Shown here piece by piece: positions 7,933 through 16,478 of a DNA stretch of 27,252 nt (position 1 is its first letter; every line of letters starts with the position of its first letter). The notes below the pieces were generated by a model. That model was not told the origin of the DNA. It did no database searches and was given only the letters and a program-made list of their open reading frames with translations. A program made the translations under genes and the position numbers. This DNA is from JAPLSN01 sp964482955 (GTDB lineage Bacteria; Spirochaetota; Spirochaetia; Treponematales; UBA12059), in contig CAYZZW010000045.1 in the NCBI GenBank assembly GCA_964482955.1, positions 1 to 27,252 of the forward strand, read 5' to 3'.

Positions 7933-9441
7933 ATGACGCTGCTCAAACGGATGTATTCGAAGACCTTTTTCCTGGTCAACCTCGTGCTGATCGGCATCAT
8001 CGCCGGATTCGGCATCGCGTTCTTCTCCCTGTCCGGCAAGGCGGACCAGTCGTCCGCCGCGGTCGCCGCGGACGGCCCGGGACAGCCGCCCCCCGCCGTG
8101 ACGGCCGCGCTCGACCAGGCCGTGGCGATGCAGACCGCCTTCAATTACGTCGCCGAGATGGTGCTGCCCAGCATCGTCGAGCTGGACGTCGTCGAGGCCG
8201 CGAAACAGCCGGGAGCCGACGGCAACCAGCTGCCGTGGAAGTTCTTCTTCGGACCCGAGGACGAGCAGGGCGACCTCGCGCCGCCGCCCCAGCAGGAAAA
8301 GGGCCTCGGTTCCGGCGTGATCGTCAAGCGCGACGGCAAGACCGTTTATGTCCTCACGAACAACCACGTCGCGGGCAACGCCGAGGAGATCACGGTGAAG
8401 ATGTCCGACGACCGCGAGTTCAAGGCGACCCTGGTCGGCCGGGACGAGCGCCGCGACATCGCCCTCGTCAAATTCGACACCGACAATCCTGACATCCGGG
8501 TGGCCGCGCTCGGCGATTCCGACACCGTTAAGGTCGGCGACTGGGCGATCGCCATCGGCAGTCCGCTCGGGCTCTTCAAGTCCGTGACCGCGGGCATCGT
8601 GAGCGCGCTCGGTCGCGAGGGCGGCCCCGACAACAACATGAACGACTTCATCCAGACCGACGCCGCGATCAACCGCGGCAACTCGGGCGGCGCCCTGCTC
8701 AACATCAGGGGCGAGGTGATCGGCATCAATACCTGGATCGCGACGCCGACCGGCGGCAACATCGGCCTCGGCTTCGCCATTCCCGTCAACAACGTGAAGA
8801 AGGCGATCAACGACTTCATCACCAAGGGCACGGTCCAGTACGGCTGGCTCGGCGTGCGCCTCCTCGACATCGACAAGGCCACCGCCGCGGAGCTCGGCGC
8901 CGCCGACCGGAAGGGCGCCTTCATCGAGGCGCTGTTCACGGGCAGCCCCGCGAACAAGGCCGGCGTGCTTCCCGGCGACCTGATCGTCGCGGTCAACGGG
9001 AGGAACATCGCGTCCAAGGAAGAGCTCACCCGCGTCGTAGGCGATCTCCGCGCCGGCGACAAGGCCGCCTTCACGGTCGTGCGGCAGGGCAAGGAACTGA
9101 AGCTCACCGCCGTGATCGACCCGCGCAACGACGAGATAGCCCGGGACAACGCGAAGCTGTGGCCGGGCGTGGGCGTGCTGTCGCTCAAGAGCGAACAACT
9201 CGACAGGACTAAGCTGCCGAAGGACGCGGTCGGCGTGTTCGTCGCCTCGCTCACCGAAAAGACGCCGGCCGCCGTGGTCGGACTCAAGTTCGGCGACATC
9301 GTCACCGCCGTCAACGACAAGCCGGTGCGGACCGCGGGCGATTTCTACCGCCTCCTCAACGATCCGCAGGCCAAGGAGATCCGTTTCACCATCCAGCGCG
9401 AGGGCCAGACGCTCTCCACGCTTGCGCTTGTGCGCAAGTGA
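7933..9441 (+). CDS. htrA: HtrA/Deg-type serine protease with two PDZ domains
   Basis: A 502-residue HtrA/Deg-family protease that degrades or refolds damaged envelope proteins. Residues 12-35 form one hydrophobic helix, more likely a membrane anchor than a cleaved signal, placing the protease on the periplasmic side. The trypsin-like domain (about 70-270) has the full triad: His145 (TNNHVAGNA), Asp175 (RRDIALVKF) and Ser251 (GNSGGALLN). PDZ1 is about 292-390 (GWLGVRLLD to GVLPGDLIVAVNG). PDZ2 is about 410-502 (VGLKFGDIVTAVND). The frame opens 30 bases earlier, but the ATG at 7933 has a strong AAGGAGAG site. The last codons contain a perfect hairpin, CTTGCGC-TTGT-GCGCAAG (9421-9438), without a T-run. 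Confidence 0.95.
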   Translation: MTLLKRMYSKTFFLVNLVLIGIIAGFGIAFFSLSGKADQSSAAVAADGPGQPPPAVTAALDQAVAMQTAFNYVAEMVLPSIVELDVVEAAKQPGADGNQLPWKFFFGPEDEQGDLAPPPQQEKGLGSGVIVKRDGKTVYVLTNNHVAGNAEEITVKMSDDREFKATLVGRDERRDIALVKFDTDNPDIRVAALGDSDTVKVGDWAIAIGSPLGLFKSVTAGIVSALGREGGPDNNMNDFIQTDAAINRGNSGGALLNIRGEVIGINTWIATPTGGNIGLGFAIPVNNVKKAINDFITKGTVQYGWLGVRLLDIDKATAAELGAADRKGAFIEALFTGSPANKAGVLPGDLIVAVNGRNIASKEELTRVVGDLRAGDKAAFTVVRQGKELKLTAVIDPRNDEIARDNAKLWPGVGVLSLKSEQLDRTKLPKDAVGVFVASLTEKTPAAVVGLKFGDIVTAVNDKPVRTAGDFYRLLNDPQAKEIRFTIQREGQTLSTLALVRK

Positions 9442-9460
9442 GAGTAGAGTAATCCCAACC

Positions 9461-9504
9461 GGGACGCGTTTCGTCCGGATCCGATCGGGGTCCGGACGCG
9501 TCCC
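9461..9504 (+). promoter_or_regulatory. Long hairpin in the leader of the phosphoribosyltransferase gene
   Basis: GGGACGCG (9461-9468) pairs with CGCGTCCC (9497-9504), and GTCCGGA (9473-9479) with TCCGGAC (9491-9497). Together they form a stem of about 14 pairs with a short bulge and an 11-base loop that itself contains the palindrome CCGATCGG. It ends one base before the GGAAGG ribosome-binding site (9506-9511), so folding could affect translation. No T-run follows, so termination is unlikely. It is too short and lacks the conserved core to be a purine riboswitch. Confidence 0.45.
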
Positions 9505-9516
9505 TGGAAGGTGGCC

Positions 9517-10125
9517 ATGAAGAAGGATTTCCTCCCGTTCGACCAGGTGCGCAACAACGCGCTCAAACTCGCCGCGCGCATCCACTCGGACGGTTTCGTT
9601 CCCGACGTCATCTACGTCTCGCTCCGCGGCGGCGCCTATCTGGGCAACGTGATCTCGGAGTACTTCAAGGTAGTGCGTCGCGAGGACCGGCCCGTCTTCT
9701 ACGCGGCGGTCGTGGCCCATTCGTACACCGACATCCACAAGGCCGAGACCGTCCGCATCGACGGATGGACCTACAGTCCCGAGTACCTGCGCCACGGGGA
9801 CAAGGTGCTCCTCGTCGACGACATTTTCGATTCGGGACGCACGATCAACCACCTTACCGAGATCATCCTCGGGAAGGGCATCCCGCGGCGCGACGTCAAG
9901 ATCGCCGTGCACGACTACAAGATCTACGCCTACCGGGACGAGCCGCTACCCATCCAGCCGGATTACTGGTGCCGCAAGCACGTGATCACCGATCCGGCGG
10001 ACAACCCGTGGATCCATTACATGAGCCACGAGCTCGTCGGCCTGACCGAACAGGAACTCCGCGAACGCTACTACGACGCCGACCCGGAACTCGCGAACGT
10101 CCTGTCGATCATCACGAAATCCTGA
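9517..10125 (+). CDS. Phosphoribosyltransferase, purine (xanthine/guanine) type
   Basis: A 202-residue type I phosphoribosyltransferase, probably a salvage enzyme joining PRPP to a purine base. The diagnostic PRPP-binding motif VLLVDDIFDSGRT is at residues 97-109 (Asp101, Asp102), preceded by PDVIYVSLRGGAYLGNVISE, the substrate and pyrophosphate loop. The C-terminal PDYWCRKHVITDPADNPW resembles the base-binding region of xanthine/guanine enzymes (Gpt and the COG2236-like family), so xanthine or guanine is more likely than uracil or orotate. Exact base specificity cannot be fixed by eye. A GTG six bases earlier was rejected because GGAAGG is spaced correctly for the ATG at 9517. The next gene starts 1 base after the stop. 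Confidence 0.82.
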   Translation: MKKDFLPFDQVRNNALKLAARIHSDGFVPDVIYVSLRGGAYLGNVISEYFKVVRREDRPVFYAAVVAHSYTDIHKAETVRIDGWTYSPEYLRHGDKVLLVDDIFDSGRTINHLTEIILGKGIPRRDVKIAVHDYKIYAYRDEPLPIQPDYWCRKHVITDPADNPWIHYMSHELVGLTEQELRERYYDADPELANVLSIITKS

Positions 10126-10126
10126 C

Positions 10127-13100
10127 ATGAGGCGGGCGGTCACCGTTTTCGTCCTCGCGACGGCCGCCTCGATCGCCGCCGCGCAGCTTCCGGGGGCGAT
10201 CGAGGTTTCCCCCGCGCCGGGCCGCTATCCGGAGGACGTCGTCGCGTTGGCCACATCGGCCGCGAGGGGCGCCACGCTCGAATTCCGTTGGGACGGCGCG
10301 AAGGACTGGGCGCTCCTCGACCGCCCGCTCGACCTGTCCGCCTTTCCGAACGAGGAGCGCGTCTACTCCTACGCCGTGCGGGCCGTGAAGGACGGCGCGG
10401 TGCTGGCGGAGCGGACGGTCGAATTCAGAGTCGACAAGCGGCCGCCGGCCGCGCCTGCGTTTTCCCCGACTCCGGGCGGCTATCGCGGCGACACGGTGAT
10501 CCGCCTTTCGGGAGACGACGGCGCGCGGATCATGTACCGCATCGTCGCTTCCGGCCTGCCGACCGGCGAGTTCGTCGAGTACGCCGCCTCGGCACCTCCC
10601 GCGCTGTCGGCGCCGGGCAACGGCATCCGCAGGTACTCCGTCGTCGCCTACGCGGTCGACGACGTCGGCAACGCCGGCCGTCCCGAGATCAGGCATTACT
10701 TCGTCTCCGACCTCAAGGGCGACGCCGACGGCGCCGCGATGAGCGTGCCGGAAACGTCGTCCCCGAAGATAGCGCGGCTCGATTCGGTCTCGATACAGCT
10801 CGCCGAACCGAAACCGGGCACCAGGCGGATCGTGATGGGGCTGCCCGAGGGCGCCTCGTGCGCGCTCGTGGCGGTCAACCCGCGCGCGGTCGACGCGTCG
10901 CGGGGCGCGCGCGTCCTGGACGACTTCGTGGAGATCGCCCCCGCCCGCGGCCAGGTTTCCTTCGACCTCGGCGCGCCGTATCTCTGGAACCGGCCGCTCA
11001 TCCTCCGCTACGGCTATCGCAGCCCGGACGGCGCCGTGATAGCGGACCGCGCCGTCGAGATCGGGTTCTCGTTCGACTCCGCGCAGGCGTCCTCCGCCTC
11101 GCCGCCCGCGCCGGTCGTGTCCCCGATCCCCGAAGGCGAGGCGGTCATGCTGTCCTGGCCACCCTTTTCCGCCGCGATCTTCTACAGCGTCGATTCGGGG
11201 GAGTACGAGCGCTACCGCGCCCCCGTATTCCTGGACGGCGCGCGCCCGGGCGTTCCGATCCGCTTCCGTTACTACGGAGAAACGGATGACGGCATGCGCT
11301 CGGCCATCATGGAAACCGAAATCACGCCGCCGCCCCCCCTCAGGACCCCGCCGCTGTTCGGCGTGCCCGAGACGGCCACCGCGAGCCGAGTCCGTCTCCG
11401 TCTCGGCGACGCCGGCACGGTCCGCTACGAGAACTCGGCCGGATCCCGCGCCCGGCAAGTCAGCTCCGCGTCGCCGCTCTTCGGCGACGGGCTTTCGTTC
11501 GACGGCGAGGACGGCAAGAGCATCCGCTATCAAGTCCGCGTCCGCGCGTTCTCAGACGCATCGCCAGGGGCGGAATGCGCGGACGAAGACGTCTACGAAT
11601 TCGTGATCGACCGCGAGCCTCCGCCGGTTCCGAGATTCGGGGGCATGATCGAAGATCCCGCCGATCCCGACCGGCGGCTGTTCGTCTTCTCGGCCGGCGA
11701 CGGCACGGTGTTCGCCTCGGTGACGGCGGAGGGCGATCCGGAAGCCCCGTTCGTCCGCTGCGGCGGAACCGTGCCGGCGGCGATACCGCCCGACCGCAGC
11801 GTGCGCTACTTCCTCCGCGCGTACGCGGTCGACGAGGCGGGCAACCGTTCCGCGGACATGGAGCGGATCGCGGTCTTCATCGACCGGAGTTCCGTCTACG
11901 CGGCGGATTGGGGCGACGACCGGAACCCGGGGACTTCCGCGGAGCCCGTCCGCACCGTCGAGCGGGCGCTGGAAACCGCCAGGTCACGCGGCCTGTCGAA
12001 AGTGTGCCTGTCCGGAGCGATGGAGCTTTCGCGTCCGATCGCGATCGAAACGGATTTCGAGCTCTCGGGATCCTTCGACCGCGACTGGAACGACACCACG
12101 GGCGCGATGAGCGTCGTTACCGTGCGCGCTCCGGGCGTGCCCGTCACCGTGCGCGGCGCCCGGTTCGCGGCCCGCGGCATCCGGTTCCGCTTCGCGGACG
12201 CGTCGACGGGCGGCTTCGTCCGGTGCGAAAGCGGCTCGCTGACCTTCAACCGGGTCGAGGTGATCGTGGAACGGGCCGCGCAATTCGCTTTCGCGACCTG
12301 CGTCGGATCGACCGTCGTCTTCGACGAAGTGTCCGCGTCCTTCGCGCGCACGACCTTCGCCTTCCTCGTAGACGCGCGCGATTCGGAGGTCGTGGCCGAC
12401 CGGGCCCGTATCGCGGTCGAGCCCTCGGTGCAGTACTTCACCGCGTTCGCGTCGTCCGGAAGCGACGTCACCTTCTCGGAATCCAGGATCGATTCTTCGG
12501 CAAGCTCGAATTTTTCCGCGTTCGCCACGGACGGCGGCTCCGTCCGGGTGACCCGTTCCCTCGTGCAGGTTCGAGGCGGTACCGGCGAATGCCGCCTGGT
12601 CAGGTCCCGCGGAACCGCCGTGACGATCGACTCGTCGGTTTTCCTCGCGGATTGGCCGGGCGCGCTCGTCGCGTGCGCGGCCGAGGGCGGGAGCGTTTCC
12701 CTCTACCACGACACGTTCGACGTCGGCGGACGTCCGAAAAGCGCGCTGTTCGTCGACTTGTCGGGCGGCGCGTCGGCGTCGCTCGCGAATTCGATTTTCG
12801 CCTCTCGGGGCGCGAAGACGGTGTTCCTGAAAGCGTCCGCCTCGAAGGGGGCGGGCGCGACGGCGATCGAAGCGGACGCGAACTGTCTCTCGGAAGTCGC
12901 CTTCATCGAGGAAGGTTCCGCGCTCGATAGTGGATTCGCCACCTTCAACGAACGCTACGCGAGAAAACGGAAGAACTTCACGGAACCCGCCGCCTCGACG
13001 TTCGGACCGGCCCTGAAGGGTGTGCCGACGCTCGGTCCCGCATCCGCCTGCCTGGGCGCCGCCATACCGCTCGGATCCGAATACAGCCTCGACTTCTACG

Positions 13101-13168
13101 GTTTTTCCCGTTTGAACGACCGGAACGACGGAAAGGCGGACGTGGGAGCGATAGAGTCGAAACGATGA
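10127..13168 (+). CDS. Large exported protein: Ig-like (chitobiase C-terminal-like) repeats plus right-handed beta-helix
   Basis: A 1013-residue exported protein of unknown function. Residues 1-19 are a signal peptide (MRRAVTV, hydrophobic core, cleavage near IAAAQ). Residues 20-585 hold several Ig-like modules of the chitobiase/hexosaminidase C-terminal kind: repeated phrases such as SPTPGGYRGDTVIRLSG, YAVDDVGNAG (near 175) and YAVDEAGNRS (near 566), each followed by an edge strand. From about 589 a DUF1565-like opening (YAADWGDDRNPGTSAEPVRT) starts a right-handed beta-helix running to about 960, ending with a KADVGAIE signature as in many parallel beta-helix surface proteins. It begins 1 base after the phosphoribosyltransferase stop with no clear ribosome site. 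Its TGA overlaps the next ATG by 4 bases. Surface display or glycan binding is an inference only. Confidence 0.7.
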   Translation: MRRAVTVFVLATAASIAAAQLPGAIEVSPAPGRYPEDVVALATSAARGATLEFRWDGAKDWALLDRPLDLSAFPNEERVYSYAVRAVKDGAVLAERTVEFRVDKRPPAAPAFSPTPGGYRGDTVIRLSGDDGARIMYRIVASGLPTGEFVEYAASAPPALSAPGNGIRRYSVVAYAVDDVGNAGRPEIRHYFVSDLKGDADGAAMSVPETSSPKIARLDSVSIQLAEPKPGTRRIVMGLPEGASCALVAVNPRAVDASRGARVLDDFVEIAPARGQVSFDLGAPYLWNRPLILRYGYRSPDGAVIADRAVEIGFSFDSAQASSASPPAPVVSPIPEGEAVMLSWPPFSAAIFYSVDSGEYERYRAPVFLDGARPGVPIRFRYYGETDDGMRSAIMETEITPPPPLRTPPLFGVPETATASRVRLRLGDAGTVRYENSAGSRARQVSSASPLFGDGLSFDGEDGKSIRYQVRVRAFSDASPGAECADEDVYEFVIDREPPPVPRFGGMIEDPADPDRRLFVFSAGDGTVFASVTAEGDPEAPFVRCGGTVPAAIPPDRSVRYFLRAYAVDEAGNRSADMERIAVFIDRSSVYAADWGDDRNPGTSAEPVRTVERALETARSRGLSKVCLSGAMELSRPIAIETDFELSGSFDRDWNDTTGAMSVVTVRAPGVPVTVRGARFAARGIRFRFADASTGGFVRCESGSLTFNRVEVIVERAAQFAFATCVGSTVVFDEVSASFARTTFAFLVDARDSEVVADRARIAVEPSVQYFTAFASSGSDVTFSESRIDSSASSNFSAFATDGGSVRVTRSLVQVRGGTGECRLVRSRGTAVTIDSSVFLADWPGALVACAAEGGSVSLYHDTFDVGGRPKSALFVDLSGGASASLANSIFASRGAKTVFLKASASKGAGATAIEADANCLSEVAFIEEGSALDSGFATFNERYARKRKNFTEPAASTFGPALKGVPTLGPASACLGAAIPLGSEYSLDFYGFSRLNDRNDGKADVGAIESKR

Positions 13169-14907
13169 AACCGGGAACGAGACTCCTCGCCGCCGCGCTG
13201 TGCGCGGCTTTCTGCGCGCCTACCGCGCGCGCGATCGATTGGCCCTCCTATTTCAAGGCGATCGACGCCAAGACCTTCGCCGCGGCGGAAGGGACGCTCG
13301 ATGTCCTGCGCGCCGACCTCGCGCGTTTGCGGGACGCCCGCGACGCCGAACTCCGCCTCGCGCTCGCCGCGTTCGACGCGGCGGGTCCGGCCGGCGATCC
13401 GTCGTCCGTCATCGAGCGCGTCAGGGCGATCGTCGCCTCGTGGAAAAGCGGATCGTTCAAAGTCACGGGACTGCCGGAGCTCGACGCGACGCGGAAACGC
13501 CGTCAAGCCGAACGCGAGAAGTTCGCCAAGCTCCTCGCCAAACCGGCGGCCGCGCTCAAGGCGGCGACTTACGGCGCCCTCGTGGACGCGCTGCTTGGCG
13601 AATCGACGGACGCGGCGCGGCTTCCCTCCATCCCGGCGGCCGTCAAGGCGCTTGCGGCGGACGCCGCCGCGCGCGCGCCGCTCGTCGCCGCGCTCGCGGC
13701 TGACGATTGCGACGCGTTGGCTGATCTCATCCTCGATCCGGCCGTGCGGAAACGCAACGCCGGATCGAAGCCGTATCGGGAAGCCGCCGGCGCCCTCGAG
13801 GCCGAACGCGGCCTCGGAACCTTGCTCGATGTCCGGGCGCCGGACTTGCTGGTCGGCACGACCGAGGCCGGAGGAACCGACGCGATCGAGCCTCTCGTCG
13901 CGGCGCTTGCCGCCCTTCCGCGGGAAAGCGCCCGACGGGTCGTGTCCCGTGCGGAATACGGCTGCGTCCCCGCGTACGCGGCGCTGTTCAGGCTCGGATG
14001 CCTTGGCGCGCGCACGCGCTCGGGGGGAGACGCCCGAGCAGCGACCATGTACGCGAAACTCGCCCTGGCGCTCATCGAACGGACGGATCCGCCTTCCGGA
14101 TACCTTTGGAAACCCGCGTACGCGGAGGCAGCTATCCTCGCGAGGGCGGAAAACCTGTTGTGGGGCGAACGGCCCGATCCGGCGGCGGCGCTCGAGCTCG
14201 TGCTCGGCGATCCGCGGGCCGAACGGCTTCTGTATGAAGACTCGGGATTCGACGAACTCCGCGCCTGGCATGCCGACGTCCTCGTGCGCGCCGCGGATCG
14301 GACGGTCGACGCCATACGGCGCGCGTTCGAAAGCCGTTCCGGGGTGGCCGCGGCGCTCGTCGCGTCGGGACTGCGGCCAGAGCCCGGCTTTCCGGCGTTC
14401 CTGTCGACGCGTACGCCGCCGGACGCGTGGAGACCGTCGATCCGGATCGAGGCCGTATGGCCTTCCGGCAGCGCGCCCGTCGGCGACCTGCTCCCGGACG
14501 CCGTCGATATCGCGGAAAAAGCCCTCATGAACGCCGATCTTGGCGGCGCGAAGACAAGCTCCGTCTCCGCCCGTATCCTGGCATGGCGCTTGGCCGGTGG
14601 GATCGCGGGAAAGTCGGCGTCGGGGCTTCCGCCCGCCGTGACCGCCGTCTCGTTGCTGGACAACCATCGAGTCCTCGAGCAAGCGATCGCCATCGCCGGC
14701 ATTCCGGAGGGCCTTCTCTTGGACGCTCCGTATGCCGCGCTTTTGGACGAATGCCGCGAATTACTCGAAGATCGGAACGCGAACGGATTCCCGGCGGCGA
14801 TGACGGACTTCGCGAAGCGGTGCGCGGTCGATCCCTTCGATAGACAGCGCGACCTGTTCGACGCCATCCGCTACGCCGCTCTCGGCGAAGGAGCGCTACG
14901 CCCGTGA
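13165..14907 (+). CDS. Exported helical protein of unknown function
   Basis: A 580-residue protein I do not recognise. It has a clear signal peptide (MKPGTRLLAAALCAAFC, cleavage near TARA before IDWPSYF). The rest is Ala/Arg/Asp/Leu-rich and almost entirely helical by composition, for example LDVLRADLARLRDARDAELR and RAESLLWGE-like amphipathic stretches. It may be a helical-repeat scaffold, but no TPR or HEAT consensus is convincing. Its ATG overlaps the previous stop (ATGA at 13165-13168), and its own TGA overlaps the GTG of the next gene. It is thus the middle member of three translationally linked exported proteins. Codon use matches the neighbours, so there is no sign of recent transfer. 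Confidence 0.65.
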   Translation: MKPGTRLLAAALCAAFCAPTARAIDWPSYFKAIDAKTFAAAEGTLDVLRADLARLRDARDAELRLALAAFDAAGPAGDPSSVIERVRAIVASWKSGSFKVTGLPELDATRKRRQAEREKFAKLLAKPAAALKAATYGALVDALLGESTDAARLPSIPAAVKALAADAAARAPLVAALAADDCDALADLILDPAVRKRNAGSKPYREAAGALEAERGLGTLLDVRAPDLLVGTTEAGGTDAIEPLVAALAALPRESARRVVSRAEYGCVPAYAALFRLGCLGARTRSGGDARAATMYAKLALALIERTDPPSGYLWKPAYAEAAILARAENLLWGERPDPAAALELVLGDPRAERLLYEDSGFDELRAWHADVLVRAADRTVDAIRRAFESRSGVAAALVASGLRPEPGFPAFLSTRTPPDAWRPSIRIEAVWPSGSAPVGDLLPDAVDIAEKALMNADLGGAKTSSVSARILAWRLAGGIAGKSASGLPPAVTAVSLLDNHRVLEQAIAIAGIPEGLLLDAPYAALLDECRELLEDRNANGFPAAMTDFAKRCAVDPFDRQRDLFDAIRYAALGEGALRP

Positions 14908-16478
14908 ACGCCCGCGATTTCCTTCGATTGACCCGCGTCGCCGCGTTCGCCGCCGCGGCGACCGTTTTTCTCGTCTCATGCGGGAACCGCGATCGGTCAG
15001 TCGCGCTTCCGGAGCCCGCGGAAACGGTTCCCTCGACCTCGACCGGCATATCCGCGCATGAAGCCGGCCCGTCGGCGCCGGGAGCGTCATATTGGCGGGA
15101 CCTGGGTACGACCGATCTCGAATCGCGCGATGAATACCGGTTTGCCGGATTCGGCATGTCGTCCGGCCTCGCGACGCTCGGGAACCACCTCGCGCACTGC
15201 GATGGCGTCATGGCCGATTTCGTCGATTTGCGTTCCGGCGCCCGCCGTCTCCGCGTCCCGGGGCGCTCGATCGCCGTCACCCGCGCCGTCGCCCTCGTCG
15301 TCGCCGAGGGGACTCTTTCGGTCTGGAGCGAGCGCGACCTCGAATCCGGCGCGCCGGGCAAGACAGCGCGCTCGGAGGCGATCGTCGAAGCGGCGGCCGC
15401 GGGCGAAAACTTCCTGCTCCGCGCCGCGGACGGCGCGTTGTCGCTCGTCGACGCGGCTCTCGCGCCGTCGGGATCCCTCGAGCGCGTCTCCTTGAAAGCC
15501 AAGCGCATCGTGGCGACGAGCGCCGCGCGCGCCGTCGTCGAAACCGACGCGACATTCGCCGTCCTCAAGCTCGACGATGCGGGCCTCCTGTTCGAACTGC
15601 GAAAATCAGAAGTCGGTCAGTCCGCGTTCGCCCTCGACGAGGCGAATTGCCTCGTGCTATCGGGCGCGAAGGGCGAGCTCGCCTCGTATTCGTGCCTCGA
15701 CGGAACGCGCGTCTGGTCGGTTGGCCTGAAGACCGGAGAAGGCGCGGTCGCGGCCGATGCCGCGCGGGCGTTCGTCGCGTCCGGAGGCGAACTCGTCGCG
15801 CTGTCCCGGAAGGACGGGACGACCGTCGCCCGGGCGAAAACCGAGGCGACGCGCGATCCCGTCCTGGCCGTCGGAATCGGCCGCGTGTTCCTCGCCTCGC
15901 GCGACGGCTTGTCGGTACGGGACGCCGCCACGCTGGAACCGCTCGCCTATTCGGCCCTCCGCTTCTGCCCGATCGCGGGCGTCGTCGGCGAGGGGCGTTG
16001 GATCCTGCTCGGCGCGGACGACGTCGCGCGCGCGTTTCCCGGATCGTCCCGGAATCTCCCGGTCGCGTTCCCGCCCGACGCCGAAATCCGGGGCAGGATC
16101 GCGGGCGCGCTCGAGAAATTCAGGCTGCCGGGCGCGAAAGACGCGCTCTCGATCAGGTTCAGGCCGTACGCGGAAGGGGCGAGGGCGGGCGGGGCGGAGG
16201 AATTCGCCGTATTCGCCTTCGAACCAGCGGTTTCGGCGGCATTCGAGATCGTCGCGAGCCGGGGCGGCTCGCGTTTCGACGGGGCCTTGATCTCGGTCTT
16301 CAACGAACGGGGCGAGGAGCTTCAGGGCAACTCGGGCGAAACGCCCGAAGGCCGCCTGACGGCCCGTTTCGAAAAGGGCGTCATGCGGTTCGTCGCGGCC
16401 GGTTTCCTGCACGGGGCGTCGGGCGATGAAACGGCCGGCGCACGCCCCGCCTTCACGGTGACGATCGCCCCTAAATGA
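14904..16478 (+). CDS. Beta-propeller-like lipoprotein
   Basis: A 524-residue predicted lipoprotein. The N-terminus is MNARDFLRLTR, a hydrophobic core, and a lipobox FLVSC with the acylated Cys at residue 26. Residues 65-400 consist of short beta-rich repeats with phrases such as ALVVAEGTLSVWSERD, CLVLSGAKGELASYSCLDGTRVWSVGLKTG and FVASGGELVALSRKDGTTVA. These read like PQQ/WD-type propeller blades. A separate beta-rich C-terminal domain of about 110 residues (EFAVFAFEPAVSAAFEIV onward) follows. The start is GTG at 14904, overlapping the previous TGA by 4 bases, with AAGGAG about 10 bases upstream. The gene ends convergent with glgC, overlapping it by 8 bases. It may anchor the two upstream exported proteins, which is inference. 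Confidence 0.68.
   Translation: MNARDFLRLTRVAAFAAAATVFLVSCGNRDRSVALPEPAETVPSTSTGISAHEAGPSAPGASYWRDLGTTDLESRDEYRFAGFGMSSGLATLGNHLAHCDGVMADFVDLRSGARRLRVPGRSIAVTRAVALVVAEGTLSVWSERDLESGAPGKTARSEAIVEAAAAGENFLLRAADGALSLVDAALAPSGSLERVSLKAKRIVATSAARAVVETDATFAVLKLDDAGLLFELRKSEVGQSAFALDEANCLVLSGAKGELASYSCLDGTRVWSVGLKTGEGAVAADAARAFVASGGELVALSRKDGTTVARAKTEATRDPVLAVGIGRVFLASRDGLSVRDAATLEPLAYSALRFCPIAGVVGEGRWILLGADDVARAFPGSSRNLPVAFPPDAEIRGRIAGALEKFRLPGAKDALSIRFRPYAEGARAGGAEEFAVFAFEPAVSAAFEIVASRGGSRFDGALISVFNERGEELQGNSGETPEGRLTARFEKGVMRFVAAGFLHGASGDETAGARPAFTVTIAPK

Noticed and set aside
9461..9510. Purine riboswitch before the phosphoribosyltransferase gene
   Set aside because: The gap is too short, and there is one long stem rather than the three-way junction with conserved loop bases.
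9511..9516. GTG at 9511 as start of the phosphoribosyltransferase
   Set aside because: It overlaps the ribosome-binding GGAAGG itself. The ATG at 9517 is properly spaced.
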